A DNA stretch of 64,000 nt from Polaribacter filamentus (GTDB taxonomy: Bacteria; Bacteroidota; Bacteroidia; Flavobacteriales; Flavobacteriaceae): contig NZ_MQUA01000013.1 in the NCBI RefSeq assembly GCF_002943715.1, positions 293,501-357,500 on the forward strand, read 5' to 3'. This document shows, piece after piece, positions 1 through 7,732 of the stretch (position 1 is the first letter of the stretch; each line of letters opens with the position of its first letter). The notes under the pieces are model-generated. The model saw nothing but the letters and a program-made list of their open reading frames with translations. It was not told the origin of the DNA and made no database searches. The translations under genes and the position numbers were made by a program.

Positions 1-31
1 TAACTAGAAAATATTATTAATTTTGCTTTTC

Positions 32-442
32 ATGGAAGAACTTACTTTAACAACACCAGCCGTACTATTTTCTGCAATTTCATTGATAATGCTTGCCTAC
101 ACAAATCGTTTTTTAGCCTATGCAGCTGTTATTAGAAATTTGCATGATAAGTATTTAGAGAAAAAAGACGATTCTTTATTAAGACAAATTAAAAATTTAA
201 AACTGCGTTTAAATCTAACGCGATGGATGCAAATTTTTGGAATTTCTAGTTTACTTTTTTGTGTGTTAACAATATTTATAATATACATTGATTATCAAAT
301 AGTTGCTGAATATGTTTTTGGTTTTGCGCTTATTTTATTAATTATTTCTTTGTCACTTTTAATAAAAGAAATACAGATTTCTGCCGAAGCTTTGCAACAT
401 CATATTGCTGATATTGAGGAGCATTTAACTAAAAAAAAGTAA
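32..442 (+). CDS. DUF2721 family membrane protein
   Basis: Small inner-membrane protein of unknown function, 136 residues. The sequence shows a hydrophobic segment at about residues 5-28, a charged amphipathic stretch rich in Lys and Arg (about 30-60) and two more hydrophobic segments (about 65-90 and 92-112), followed by a short charged tail ending in a lysine run. This layout and the N-terminal TTPAVLFSAISLIMLAYTNR-type segment fit the DUF2721 family. An in-frame TTG lies nine bases upstream, but the ATG at 32 is the likelier start. The window begins just upstream, so the operon context is not visible. It converges on the NYN gene, with only nine bases between the stop codons and no clear terminator hairpin. 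No biochemical role is known for the family. Confidence 0.8.
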   Translation: MEELTLTTPAVLFSAISLIMLAYTNRFLAYAAVIRNLHDKYLEKKDDSLLRQIKNLKLRLNLTRWMQIFGISSLLFCVLTIFIIYIDYQIVAEYVFGFALILLIISLSLLIKEIQISAEALQHHIADIEEHLTKKK

Positions 443-451
443 AGTTTACAA

Positions 452-1228
452 TTATTTTATTCTTATTAACGGGTGATTTAAACCTCCAACTTCGTTTTTA
501 ATTACTTCAAATTTGTCTATACTTTCAAAAAGTTTTGTTAGATTTTTAAAGCCATAACTTCTAGGGTCGAAACTAGGATCTATCTTTCTAATATTTAAAC
601 CTAAAGTTGAGATATGTGCTTTGTCTTCTTCGTTTATGGAAATATCAAAAGCTTTGTCAATTGTTTTAGAATCTTCTTTGGATAGGCTTATTTTTTTGGT
701 ATTGACTTTAGCCTTTTTACTTGGAGTTTGTTTTTTTGATTTAGGTGTTTTTGTTTCGTTGCCTATCGTCTCTTCACTTTCGTCAGGTTCTACAGTTTTT
801 AGATTTTCGGTATATGTAAAGACTTCGCACGATTTCACAAAGGCAGTGGGTGTTTTTTTCTCTCCAATACCCATTACAAATAATCCTTCTTCTCGAATTC
901 TTTTGGCTAAACCTGTATAATCACTATCACTAGAAACAATGCAAAAACCTTCGGTATTTTTTCCGTGTAGAATATCCATGGCATCGATTATGAGAGAACC
1001 ATCCGTAGAATTTTTACCAGTTGTATAAGAGAATTTTTGAATAGGACTTATAGAATGTTGATTAATAATTGCTTTCCAACTATTCATTTGTTGTGAAGTC
1101 CAGTCTCCATAAATTCGCCTTATAGTTGCTTTTCCATATTTAGAAACCTCTTCAATTATTTCTTTTATTAATTTTGGTTGCGCATTATCTCCGTCTATAA
1201 GTACTGAAATATTAAATCTATTTTCCAT
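452..1228 (-). CDS. NYN-domain (LabA-like PIN fold) protein with C-terminal OST-HTH/LOTUS domain
   Basis: Predicted RNA-binding ribonuclease-like protein, 258 residues. Residues 5-140 form a NYN (PIN-like) domain with the expected acidic metal ligands: IDGDNA near the N-terminus (Asp12, Asp14), a TDGSLIIDAMD segment, and the VSSDSDY motif. A Lys/Ser-rich low-complexity linker (about 150-185) joins it to a C-terminal OST-HTH/LOTUS domain (about 190-257), a winged-helix RNA-binding module. The family is established as a PIN-fold nuclease group; the substrate in bacteria is not known. It is a single gene on the minus strand, with its start 13 bases before the stop of the... next gene upstream being the DUF3124 lipoprotein, so the two may be co-transcribed. 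A signal peptide is absent, so it should be cytoplasmic. Confidence 0.85.
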   Translation of the reverse strand: MENRFNISVLIDGDNAQPKLIKEIIEEVSKYGKATIRRIYGDWTSQQMNSWKAIINQHSISPIQKFSYTTGKNSTDGSLIIDAMDILHGKNTEGFCIVSSDSDYTGLAKRIREEGLFVMGIGEKKTPTAFVKSCEVFTYTENLKTVEPDESEETIGNETKTPKSKKQTPSKKAKVNTKKISLSKEDSKTIDKAFDISINEEDKAHISTLGLNIRKIDPSFDPRSYGFKNLTKLFESIDKFEVIKNEVGGLNHPLIRIK

Positions 1229-1241
1229 GTGTTATATGTAA

Positions 1242-1751
1242 TTATTTAATTCGTTTTGCATACGTTGTAAAAGATAAACCTTGCTGCCCAATTGTAGAGC
1301 TCATAACTCCTTCAAATAAAGGTTCTGAGCAATTTTTAGGAATCTTCCATTCAAAGATAAAGTTTGAGCCAGTACCACCAGCTATATCAACTTCATCAAT
1401 TATTATTTCTGTTGTTTCCATCGGAGCCAAATATATTGGAAAGTCAAAATATTTTCTGATAAGTTTTCCATGTGTATCATAATAGAAGGCTTTAAGAATG
1501 TAAATTGAATCTGTTTCACTAGTATTTCGCAAACTCGCCATCGCTGTTAAATTATGTGTTTTATGCTCTGACATGCTATAAATCTGTGAATAAATTGAAA
1601 GATAAGATTTACCAAATTCAAGGGAATCTTTAGCATTAAGATCTGCAGTTCTCTTATACCAATTCTCTAGGTTGACAGAACTTATTTCTTTCTCTTTATT
1701 ACAACCTAAAATTAGCATTACCAAGAAAATAGCTAAATAATTTGTTTTCAT
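1242..1751 (-). CDS. DUF3124 family lipoprotein
   Basis: Predicted lipoprotein of 169 residues and unknown function. The N-terminus has a lysine, a hydrophobic core and a lipobox-like LILGC at about residues 13-17, so lipidation at the cysteine is expected. The body matches the DUF3124 pattern: a YSQIYSM segment, then LTAMASLRNTSETDSIYILK, a YYDTHGKLIRKY stretch, and GGTGSNFIFEW near residue 130. The stop is 13 bases upstream of the NYN gene on the same strand, so the two may share a transcript. A TAAATTTG promoter-like box lies on the minus strand at about 1899-1906, giving a possible leader of roughly 140 bases. The family assignment is from remembered pattern, not a search. Confidence 0.75.
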   Translation of the reverse strand: MKTNYLAIFLVMLILGCNKEKEISSVNLENWYKRTADLNAKDSLEFGKSYLSIYSQIYSMSEHKTHNLTAMASLRNTSETDSIYILKAFYYDTHGKLIRKYFDFPIYLAPMETTEIIIDEVDIAGGTGSNFIFEWKIPKNCSEPLFEGVMSSTIGQQGLSFTTYAKRIK

Positions 1752-2075
1752 TTTAAAAGAATTTATTTTAAAAGATCATTTAAGTGTAAAAACGATAGGA
1801 GGTTGTTTAAATTGGGAATCCCGCAAAGATCGCTTATATCATAAATTAATGAACTAGCTCTGTAAAGAAGCGAAGTTAATTTTTTTAAAGTTTAAATACA
1901 AATTTAATAAGATGCTTAAATTGTTTCTTGGGATACTGAAAAACTTTAATGAGATGGTAAAATAAGGTTAGCATAAAAAAGTAAGCGCCGTTTTTCACAA
2001 AACGACGACTTACCAAGTAAACTAATAAAACCAAGTATTAGTACTAATATTAGAAGTTAGCTTTCTAATAAATTT
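1752..2075. other. Intergenic region with terminator and faint dispersed-repeat remnant
   Basis: No coding region is seen. It holds the minus-strand terminator at 1975-2014, a possible minus-strand promoter box (1899-1906), and near 1815-1845 a short stretch (gggaatcccgcaaagatcg) that resembles the dispersed non-coding repeat seen more clearly at 34147 and 63752. Confidence 0.5.
1975..2014 (-). terminator. Rho-independent terminator of the PspC/GIN operon
   Basis: Read on the minus strand, an imperfect stem pairs GGTAAGTCGTCGTTTT with AAAACGGCGCTTAC across a short loop and is followed directly by six Ts. It lies about 60 bases after the stop of the DUF4440-like gene and ends the leftward operon. 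Confidence 0.75.
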
Positions 2076-2600
2076 TTATTCTGTAAGTGGTTTATGATTG
2101 TAACTCAATACTCTTTTTAATTTCCATTTGGTGTTTTCTAAAATCCAAAGATGGGTGAAATCTGCAATTCCAACTGTTTTCATTTTACCGTCAATTTTTT
2201 GTTGAAAAGTATGTTTTCCTTTCTGAATTGCACCATACAAAACGTTGTTCTCTTTCATCTCAAAAACAGCTAAAGATTCTTTAACCAGGCTTCTTTGGTT
2301 GATTCCGGGGTTTGAACAAATATTGTTTTTTATTGCATTTATAAATTCTACTCTATTTTGTATACCAGCAATATCATGATAAAATTCAAAGTTTTCTGCA
2401 ATAATTGGTGCTAATTTTTCAAGTTCACATTTGTTAAATACGCGTTCAAAAATAATGCTGTCTTTTGATTTTAAAGTTTTAAATAATTCCGAATTTTCAT
2501 CAACTTGCGCAGCAGTCATCAAACTATAAAAGAAGAATGCAATGGCAAAAATTGTTTGTAAAATGATCGACTCTTTAAAAGGAGTTAAAAATGAATTCAT
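2076..2600 (-). CDS. Secreted NTF2/SnoaL-like (DUF4440) protein
   Basis: Predicted exported protein of 174 residues with a cone-shaped NTF2-like fold. The first ~33 residues form a signal-peptide-like stretch (hydrophobic core ending MTAAQ). The rest shows the DUF4440/SnoaL-like pattern: a helical segment with ERVFNKCELEKLAPI, then ENFEFYHDIAG, a mid-region beginning SLAVFEMKENNVLYGAI, and a C-terminal FTHLWILENTKWKLKRVLSY strand pair. Related proteins bind small hydrophobic ligands or act as ketosteroid-isomerase-like enzymes, but many have no known activity. It follows the GIN-domain gene by 39 bases on the same strand and is the last gene before the terminator at 1975-2014. Function here is unknown. 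Confidence 0.75.
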   Translation of the reverse strand: MNSFLTPFKESIILQTIFAIAFFFYSLMTAAQVDENSELFKTLKSKDSIIFERVFNKCELEKLAPIIAENFEFYHDIAGIQNRVEFINAIKNNICSNPGINQRSLVKESLAVFEMKENNVLYGAIQKGKHTFQQKIDGKMKTVGIADFTHLWILENTKWKLKRVLSYNHKPLTE

Positions 2601-2639
2601 GGTTAGTTTGGTTTAAGCTGATTGATTTTTTACTTTAAA

Positions 2640-3365
2640 CTATTGAGCAGAAATACTTCCTCCAGAAGATGATTTTTTATCAATTTTTTTCGGATTTCCT
2701 TTAAAATCGATATCTCCGCCACTAGTAGCTTTTGCATCAATGCTTTCAATTGCAAATACATTAATCTCTGCACCACTTGTAACTTTTGCAGTTACATTTT
2801 TACTCTTTAACTCGTAGGCATCTATTGAAGCGCCACTTGTAGCATTAGAAAAATAGTTATTGGAAATTCCAGAAATTTCAATATCAGATCCACTTGTTGC
2901 ATTTGTTTCAACAAAATCTGCATCCACAGAAATTTTGATATCTGCACCACTTGTTGCACTAATTTTTAGTGCAGTTACTTTAAGGGTTTCTTTTGCATAC
3001 ACATCTGCGCCACTAGTTGCTATTAAGTTTTCTAAGTTGTTTATAATAACATGAATTTTTCTTGCTTTTGCTCTCCAAATATTTTTTTCTGCATAAATTT
3101 TTAGTTCTCCATTAATAACCTCTGTGATAATAATTTCTTGTAAATTTTCATCAGCTTCAACAGTAACTTTGTTTTTAGATCCTTGAGAAATATACAAGTC
3201 TAAACCTGCACTAACTTTCACTTTTGTAAATGCTTCCTTTGTAGTTCTGTCTTCTGTAACTACATTTTTGTTTCCATTTACTCTGTTGAGCATATTTACG
3301 TTACAAGAACTTAAAAGTGCAGCAATAAATAGAAAAGTTAAAATTTTAGTGGTTGTTGTTTTCAT
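2640..3365 (-). CDS. GIN-domain (DUF2807) lipoprotein
   Basis: Predicted outer-membrane or periplasmic lipoprotein of 241 residues. The N-terminus has a hydrophobic core and lipobox LLSSC. The body is a repetitive beta-helix of the putative auto-transporter adhesin, head GIN domain (DUF2807) type: TSGADVY, TSGADIKI, TSGSDIEI, TSGASIDAY, TSGAEINVF and TSGGDIDF recur at about 20-residue spacing. In Bacteroidota and Firmicutes these domains sit beside PspC and PadR genes, exactly as here, and a role in envelope sensing or adhesion has been proposed but not proven. It follows the PspC gene by 96 bases. A plus-strand shadow frame exists but has no support. Confidence 0.85.
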   Translation of the reverse strand: MKTTTTKILTFLFIAALLSSCNVNMLNRVNGNKNVVTEDRTTKEAFTKVKVSAGLDLYISQGSKNKVTVEADENLQEIIITEVINGELKIYAEKNIWRAKARKIHVIINNLENLIATSGADVYAKETLKVTALKISATSGADIKISVDADFVETNATSGSDIEISGISNNYFSNATSGASIDAYELKSKNVTAKVTSGAEINVFAIESIDAKATSGGDIDFKGNPKKIDKKSSSGGSISAQ

Positions 3366-3461
3366 GTTTTTGTTTTTAAGTGTACATCAAATGTCTTTTA
3401 TTAGATGCTTAAAAAGAAAATTAGGTTACTGAATTGTTGTTTTATTTAGTTGAATCGTTTT

Positions 3462-5177
3462 TTAAATTGTCACTTCTATTCTTTCATCAAACGTATTATC
3501 AACTTTTTTCATCACTTCTCTTTCCTCTTCAATAATTTCAGCTACACAATCTGTACATTTTAGCGTACTTTCTGTTATTATAAAATGATGATTTACCATT
3601 TCTTTGTCATAAATATCTGCTTCATTTTCCACATCATTTAAAAAGTTTTTAGAAGAATTATCAAAATAAACATATGCATTTTCTATAAGATAAATGGTGA
3701 TATTAATTTCTTCATCTTTCCACATATTTTTATATGCTGATAAAAAGTAGGCATCTAACACAATCGTATTGTCTAAAACGGTGTATTTATACTTTATGTT
3801 TTCGGCATTTTTGCTCGCATTACTTTTGTTTTTCCCTCTAGATTCTTTTTGAATAATTATATAGCTTTCATCCGTAGAACTTCTTTTTACATCTACTTTT
3901 ATGTAGTTAGAATAGGTCATCAATTTACCATCAACAGCTACTTGTTCTTGAGATGAGCTTTTTCTTAAATTATGGCGATAATAAATAGTATCATCATTAA
4001 CCATTTTTATTTTTAAAGTATCATTTTTAGAAATACTTAAGGTATTTCTGTCCGTTGATTGCCCATAATTTGCATAGGATGTTCCATATTCTAAACCTGT
4101 AAAAATCATTGCTAATAAAGCGACTATCCAAATACCTAAAAGCGTTAAAGAAGCAGTTTTGCTTGGTTTTCTTACACTGCTTGATAAAATACGTAATCCT
4201 AAAATAAATAAGATTAAAAACGGAATACCAATCAACAAAAACACACTTAATACGAGAATCCATTTTGGTAATGCCGCATCATAGAAAAAGGGCGGATATT
4301 GTAAAAACTGACCATCCACATTTAGAAATTCTAGACTTCCTACAGAAAATCCTCCAATAATTAGAGATAAAATAACAGCTGCCGAAACAAATATGATAAG
4401 CACTCCAATAAACTTACCGATTACTTTAAAAATGGCAAGAATAATTTTTCCCAGAGTTTCAAATAAATCTTGTATTCCGTTATTTTTTTTTGTCTTTCCT
4501 GAAAAAGTTTGATTTATTTTGTCTGAAAATTCACTAGCTCCATCTTTTATTTTTTCGGATGCTTTGTTCGCAAATTCTGAAACATTTTCTGATACATTAT
4601 TAAATTCTTTACGAATCTTTTTCTCAATATTATCAATATTTACTGGTTCGCCTTCCATTTGTAATTTCTCTGCAGTTGTCTTTGCTTCGGGCAACAAAAT
4701 CCAAAGAATTATATAGATTAGAAACCCAAATCCAGCGCCTAAAAACAGTGCTAATAAACCAAGACGCACCCAAATAGTATCAATATCAAAATAGTGTGCA
4801 ATTCCAGAAGCAACTCCTCCTAAAAATTTATCATCACCATCTCTAAATAACTTTTTTCCTGATGCGCTGTTTCTGTGATAAGAATAAGAGGATTCATTGT
4901 AGCTTTCTTCAGCTTCAACATAATCTTCTGGCTGCCCCATTATTTTAATGATGTCGTCAATATCATTCTCATTTACAACTTGCCGTGCATCGGTTATTTT
5001 TTCTGATAAAAGTTCACTTATTCTAGCTTCGATATCAGCAATAATTTCGTTTTTTCCTTGAGGATCATCGCTTAAAGATTTAGAAATAGATTCTAAATAT
5101 CTTCTTAGTTTCTGATAGGCTATTTCATCAATGTGGAAGAAAAATCCGCCTAAGTTTATGTTAATTGTCTTATTCAT
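3462..5177 (-). CDS. PspC-domain membrane protein
   Basis: Large PspC protein of 571 residues, typical of Bacteroidota. Residues 1-100 form a soluble N-terminal region with a helical element (YQKLRRYLESISKSL) and a short HAAS-like segment (ISELLSEKITDARQVV). The PspC domain spans about 108-167 with the hallmark GGVASGIAHYFDID and a hydrophobic ILWILLPE. A charged amphipathic helix (about 175-225) is followed by four or so transmembrane segments (about 243-275, 300-330, 345-365) and a C-terminal beta-rich domain related to GIN-type folds. PspC senses inner-membrane stress in the phage-shock system of E. coli; the role in Flavobacteria is inferred. Its start overlaps the PadR stop by eight bases, so translation is probably coupled. 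Confidence 0.85.
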   Translation of the reverse strand: MNKTININLGGFFFHIDEIAYQKLRRYLESISKSLSDDPQGKNEIIADIEARISELLSEKITDARQVVNENDIDDIIKIMGQPEDYVEAEESYNESSYSYHRNSASGKKLFRDGDDKFLGGVASGIAHYFDIDTIWVRLGLLALFLGAGFGFLIYIILWILLPEAKTTAEKLQMEGEPVNIDNIEKKIRKEFNNVSENVSEFANKASEKIKDGASEFSDKINQTFSGKTKKNNGIQDLFETLGKIILAIFKVIGKFIGVLIIFVSAAVILSLIIGGFSVGSLEFLNVDGQFLQYPPFFYDAALPKWILVLSVFLLIGIPFLILFILGLRILSSSVRKPSKTASLTLLGIWIVALLAMIFTGLEYGTSYANYGQSTDRNTLSISKNDTLKIKMVNDDTIYYRHNLRKSSSQEQVAVDGKLMTYSNYIKVDVKRSSTDESYIIIQKESRGKNKSNASKNAENIKYKYTVLDNTIVLDAYFLSAYKNMWKDEEINITIYLIENAYVYFDNSSKNFLNDVENEADIYDKEMVNHHFIITESTLKCTDCVAEIIEEEREVMKKVDNTFDERIEVTI

Positions 5178-5514
5178 TTGTGGTTGATTTTTTACTAGTT
5201 ACTTGGTGAACTGAATTTACTAAATTATGCCATGTTTTGTCTAACTCTTTCAAAAACATACCTCCGTTTTCTGTTAATACGTAGTATTTTCTTGGTGGTC
5301 CTGAGGTTGATTCTTCCCAACGATACGTTAATAAACCTGCGTTTTTTAAACGAGTTAATAACGGGTAGATGGTTCCTTCAACCACAATCATCTCTGCACT
5401 TTTTAAGCTCGAAAGAATTTCAGAAGTATACGCATCACCATTTTTTAGGATGGATAAAATGCAGAATTCTAAAACACCTTTTCGCATTTGTGCTTTTGTG
5501 TTTTCAATCTTCAT
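5170..5514 (-). CDS. PadR family transcriptional regulator
   Basis: Winged-helix regulator of 114 residues, the usual length for the short PadR subfamily. The sequence shows the diagnostic LEFCILSILKNGDAYTSEIL segment, then VVEGTIYPLLTRLKNAGLL, which is the recognition helix, followed by a wing containing STSGPPRKYYVLTENG and a C-terminal dimerisation helix with LDKTWHNLVNSV. It sits ten bases after the DUF4870 gene and overlaps the pspC start by eight bases, so it most likely regulates its own operon. The PadR-PspC-GIN arrangement is recurrent in Bacteroidota. The ligand or signal is not known. Confidence 0.9.
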   Translation of the reverse strand: MKIENTKAQMRKGVLEFCILSILKNGDAYTSEILSSLKSAEMIVVEGTIYPLLTRLKNAGLLTYRWEESTSGPPRKYYVLTENGGMFLKELDKTWHNLVNSVHQVTSKKSTTNE

Positions 5515-5524
5515 GTATGTGGTT

Positions 5525-5992
5525 TTATTTTATAAATTTTATTGTAAAAGGATACTTATAATTTTCGCCTTCTTTTGCTTTTAAAGACGCGATGATTACT
5601 AACGCAATTCCTGTCAAGTAAACAATGCTTGTAATAGAAACTAAACCTATAAATCCGAAAAGATTATCAAAGCCAAAGTCAAAATTAAAGTGATTGTTAT
5701 TCCAAAAGTCATGATTTTTTCTAAAAATAGAACCGATCCCAAACGGAATAAATGTAAGTGTTAAAAGAAAAACATAAAGTGTATAACTGATATTAAAATT
5801 CACAACTTCTTTGCCTTGTTCGTCTAAAAAAGGGCTTCTATCTTTTAATGTTTGCCATGCAATTAATGGTGTAATTATATTTCCAAAAGGAAACATAAAA
5901 CCAGCAAAAGCAGAAATATGGATTAAAAAAGCGTTGGTGTTTTCGGTATTTTTTTCATGATTTAAAATTAGATATAATACTTTCTTATGCAA
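5525..5992 (-). CDS. DUF4870 domain-containing membrane protein (start frame uncertain)
   Basis: Small membrane protein of the DUF4870/Tic20-like type, first gene of the PadR-PspC operon. The conserved core starts at NAFLIHISAFAGFMFPFGN, followed by WQTLKDRSPFLDEQGKEVVN, which is the family signature, and three or four transmembrane segments. The only in-frame upstream start is the TTG at 5992, but that codon overlaps the last bases of a perfect TATATTTG promoter box (5990-5997), so it cannot be the start if this promoter is used. An ATG at 5958-5956 is followed by seven As (5949-5955) and is out of frame by one; an eighth A would give the natural-looking MKKNTENTNAF. Slippage, a rare start or a lesion are all possible. 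Confidence 0.75.
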   Translation of the reverse strand: MHKKVLYLILNHEKNTENTNAFLIHISAFAGFMFPFGNIITPLIAWQTLKDRSPFLDEQGKEVVNFNISYTLYVFLLTLTFIPFGIGSIFRKNHDFWNNNHFNFDFGFDNLFGFIGLVSITSIVYLTGIALVIIASLKAKEGENYKYPFTIKFIK

Positions 5993-6021
5993 ATATATAT
6001 CCTAAAGATAGTATTATGCAA
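5990..6021 (-). promoter_or_regulatory. Promoter of the DUF4870-PadR-PspC operon
   Basis: On the minus strand, TTG at 6021-6019, 21 bases of spacer, then TATATTTG at 5997-5990. This fits the Bacteroidota primary sigma consensus (TTG and TAnnTTTG), with a slightly long spacer. The start of transcription would be near 5984. Confidence 0.6.
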
Positions 6022-6034
6022 TACATAGTACTAA

Positions 6035-6052
6035 TTTTAACATAATTTTAAC
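6035..6052 (-). promoter_or_regulatory. Direct-repeat regulator site (two GTTAAAA copies)
   Basis: On the minus strand two GTTAAAAT copies are spaced 11 bases apart, about 50-70 bases upstream of the predicted transcription start. The same repeat, spacing and orientation occur upstream of degP at 56139-56178. Helical spacing suggests an OmpR-type response regulator; this is inference. Confidence 0.5.
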
Positions 6053-6097
6053 ATTTATATTTCTTGTTTTAATTGATAAAAAAGTGGTAAATTGCTA

Positions 6098-6568
6098 ATG
6101 AATTCAATACTAATGAAGATAACTACTAGTAAAATAAATACGTTTATGTTTTTCAAATTACCATTAGGTTGGTGGTCTGGAATGCGCGTGAAAAGCTTAA
6201 CAGATACAACTGCAATTGTAAAAATTACTCATAAATGGATCAATCAGAACCCTTTTAAAAGTATGTTTTGGGCGGCTCAAGGAATGGCTGCAGAAATGAG
6301 TACAGGAGTTTTAGTGATGCAAGAAATAGAACATTCTAAACGAAAAGTATCGATGTTGGTTACGCATCAAGAAAGCGATTTTTTTAAAAAAGCAACAGGG
6401 ACTGTTTTATTTAAGTGTCAAGGCGGAAGTCAAATTAGAAAAGCGATTGAAGTATCAGTAAAAACCGGCGAAGGTCAAGTTATTACGTTGATTTCTGAAG
6501 GTGTAAATGAAGATGGGGTAGTGGTCTCTAATTTTAAATTTCAATGGAGTTTAAAAGTAAAGCAATAA
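6098..6568 (+). CDS. DUF4442 family (hotdog-fold thioesterase-like) protein
   Basis: Predicted hotdog-fold protein of 156 residues, DUF4442 family, related to acyl-CoA thioesterases; no substrate is known. The sequence shows FFKLPLGWWSGMRVKSL near the N-terminus, a NPFKSMFWAAQGMAAEMSTG central helix (the hotdog helix) and alternating strands to the end. No signal peptide or transmembrane segment is evident. In-frame starts exist at 6092 (TTG), 6098 (ATG) and 6113 (ATG); 6098 is preferred as the first ATG, but 6113 cannot be excluded. It is divergent from the DUF4870 operon and converges with a 48-residue ORF that starts at 6716. Confidence 0.8.
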   Translation: MNSILMKITTSKINTFMFFKLPLGWWSGMRVKSLTDTTAIVKITHKWINQNPFKSMFWAAQGMAAEMSTGVLVMQEIEHSKRKVSMLVTHQESDFFKKATGTVLFKCQGGSQIRKAIEVSVKTGEGQVITLISEGVNEDGVVVSNFKFQWSLKVKQ

Positions 6569-6569
6569 A

Positions 6570-6716
6570 CTAGTTTTTCTTTTTGTATTGTTGAGCTATT
6601 TCTTCGTTGTCATCATAATCTTGAAAAATACCACAAGAAACACTTTTACGTGCTAACGATTTTTTAATTTCAAATTGCTTCGATAAAGCTTCCAATTCTG
6701 GGGTTAAATATTTCAT
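6570..6716 (-). CDS. Small 48-residue protein, unknown function
   Basis: A short complete ORF on the minus strand from ATG at 6716 to TAG at 6570. The product begins MKYLTPELEALSKQFEIKK and ends in a charged acidic-then-lysine tail (DYDDNEEIAQQYKKKN), with one cysteine in SVSCGIF. It looks like a real small soluble protein: composition is protein-like, it begins shortly after an AT-rich leader, and it ends two bases beyond the stop of the convergent DUF4442 gene. No domain was recognised and no function can be assigned. Conservation in related genomes would decide whether it is translated. Confidence 0.6.
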   Translation of the reverse strand: MKYLTPELEALSKQFEIKKSLARKSVSCGIFQDYDDNEEIAQQYKKKN

Positions 6717-6793
6717 AATTATTTATTTTTAATCTGTACAAGAACCTTTGCTTAATATCCTACTAAAATAAGACTTTTTGTTTTAAAATAAAA

Positions 6794-6824
6794 TAAAATC
6801 CTAAAACATAGCTTTAGGATTTTT
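6794..6824 (-). terminator. Terminator downstream of yebC
   Basis: A stem pairing AAATCCTAAA with TTTAGGATTT across a seven-base loop, followed by a T-rich run on both strands. It lies about 20 bases after the yebC stop and could also work for the other direction. Confidence 0.7.
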
Positions 6825-6844
6825 GAGTAAAATATTCCGCAAAA

Positions 6845-7561
6845 TTAAGACTCCATAGAATGATATACATTTTGTACATCATCATCTTCATCTAATTTTT
6901 CTAATAATTTATCAACATCAGCTTGCTGTTCTTCGTTTAACTTTGTGGTTGTAGCCGGAATTCTCTCAAATCCAGAAGATAAAATTTCGATATTATTTTC
7001 TTCAAAATAAGTTTGTAAAGAACCAAATTGCTCAAAAGGAGCATATATGATTACGCCTTCTTCATCATCAAAAATCTCTTCTACTTCAAAATCAATTATT
7101 TCTAATTCTAATTCTTCTAAATCAACGGTGATATCTTCTTTTTTAATAGTGAAAGTACACACATGATCAAACATGAAAACAACGGATCCAGAAGTACCTA
7201 AATTTCCATCGCACTTATTAAAAGCTGCCCTAACATTGGCAACAGTTCTATTATTATTGTCGGTTGCGGTCTCAACAACTATGGCAACTCCGTGCGGTGC
7301 ATAGCCTTCAAACAATACTTCTTTGTAGTTTGCAGTATCTTTATCCGAAGCTTTTTTTATGGCACGCTCTACATTTTCTTTAGGCATATTAGCAGCCTTT
7401 GCATTCTGAATGACTGCACGCAAACGAGAGTTCGTTTCTACATTTGGACCACCATCTTTGATAGCCATTACAATGTCTTTACCAATTCTGGTAAAGGTTT
7501 TAGCCATTGCTGACCAACGTTTCATTTTGCGTCCTTTTCTAAGTTCGAATGCTCTACCCAT
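6845..7561 (-). CDS. yebC: YebC/PmpR family DNA-binding regulator
   Basis: Member of the YebC/PmpR/TACO1 family, 238 residues, the usual length. The N-terminus MGRAFELRKGRKMKRWSAMA and the following TRIGKDIVMAIKDGG are diagnostic. The PKENVERAIKKA helix, the FEGYAPHGVAIVVE strand and the GTSGSVVFMFD segment mark the three-domain fold; the acidic C-terminal domain ends near residue 238. Members act as transcriptional regulators or, as recently shown for YebC2, in translation of proline-rich stretches; which applies here cannot be told from sequence. It stands alone, with a terminator downstream and an AT-rich region carrying a relic gene upstream. Confidence 0.95.
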   Translation of the reverse strand: MGRAFELRKGRKMKRWSAMAKTFTRIGKDIVMAIKDGGPNVETNSRLRAVIQNAKAANMPKENVERAIKKASDKDTANYKEVLFEGYAPHGVAIVVETATDNNNRTVANVRAAFNKCDGNLGTSGSVVFMFDHVCTFTIKKEDITVDLEELELEIIDFEVEEIFDDEEGVIIYAPFEQFGSLQTYFEENNIEILSSGFERIPATTTKLNEEQQADVDKLLEKLDEDDDVQNVYHSMES

Positions 7562-7732
7562 TTCTAGTGATTGTTTTATTGAAAATTAATCTAACTACGC
7601 AAATGTAAAAATTTGAAAATTGATTTACTATTATTTTTGTTGATGATTTTAATAAGGAATATAGCTACTATTAGGTATTTATTTCATTTTCTGAATTAAA
7701 CATATGTGATAAAACCACAAATGGCAGTCAGT

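Noticed and set aside
621..920. Plus-strand frame opposite the NYN gene
   Set aside because: Shadow of a well-supported gene; no family similarity, no leader.
2860..3054. Plus-strand frame opposite the GIN-domain gene
   Set aside because: Its repetitive product is the reverse reading of the GIN repeats.
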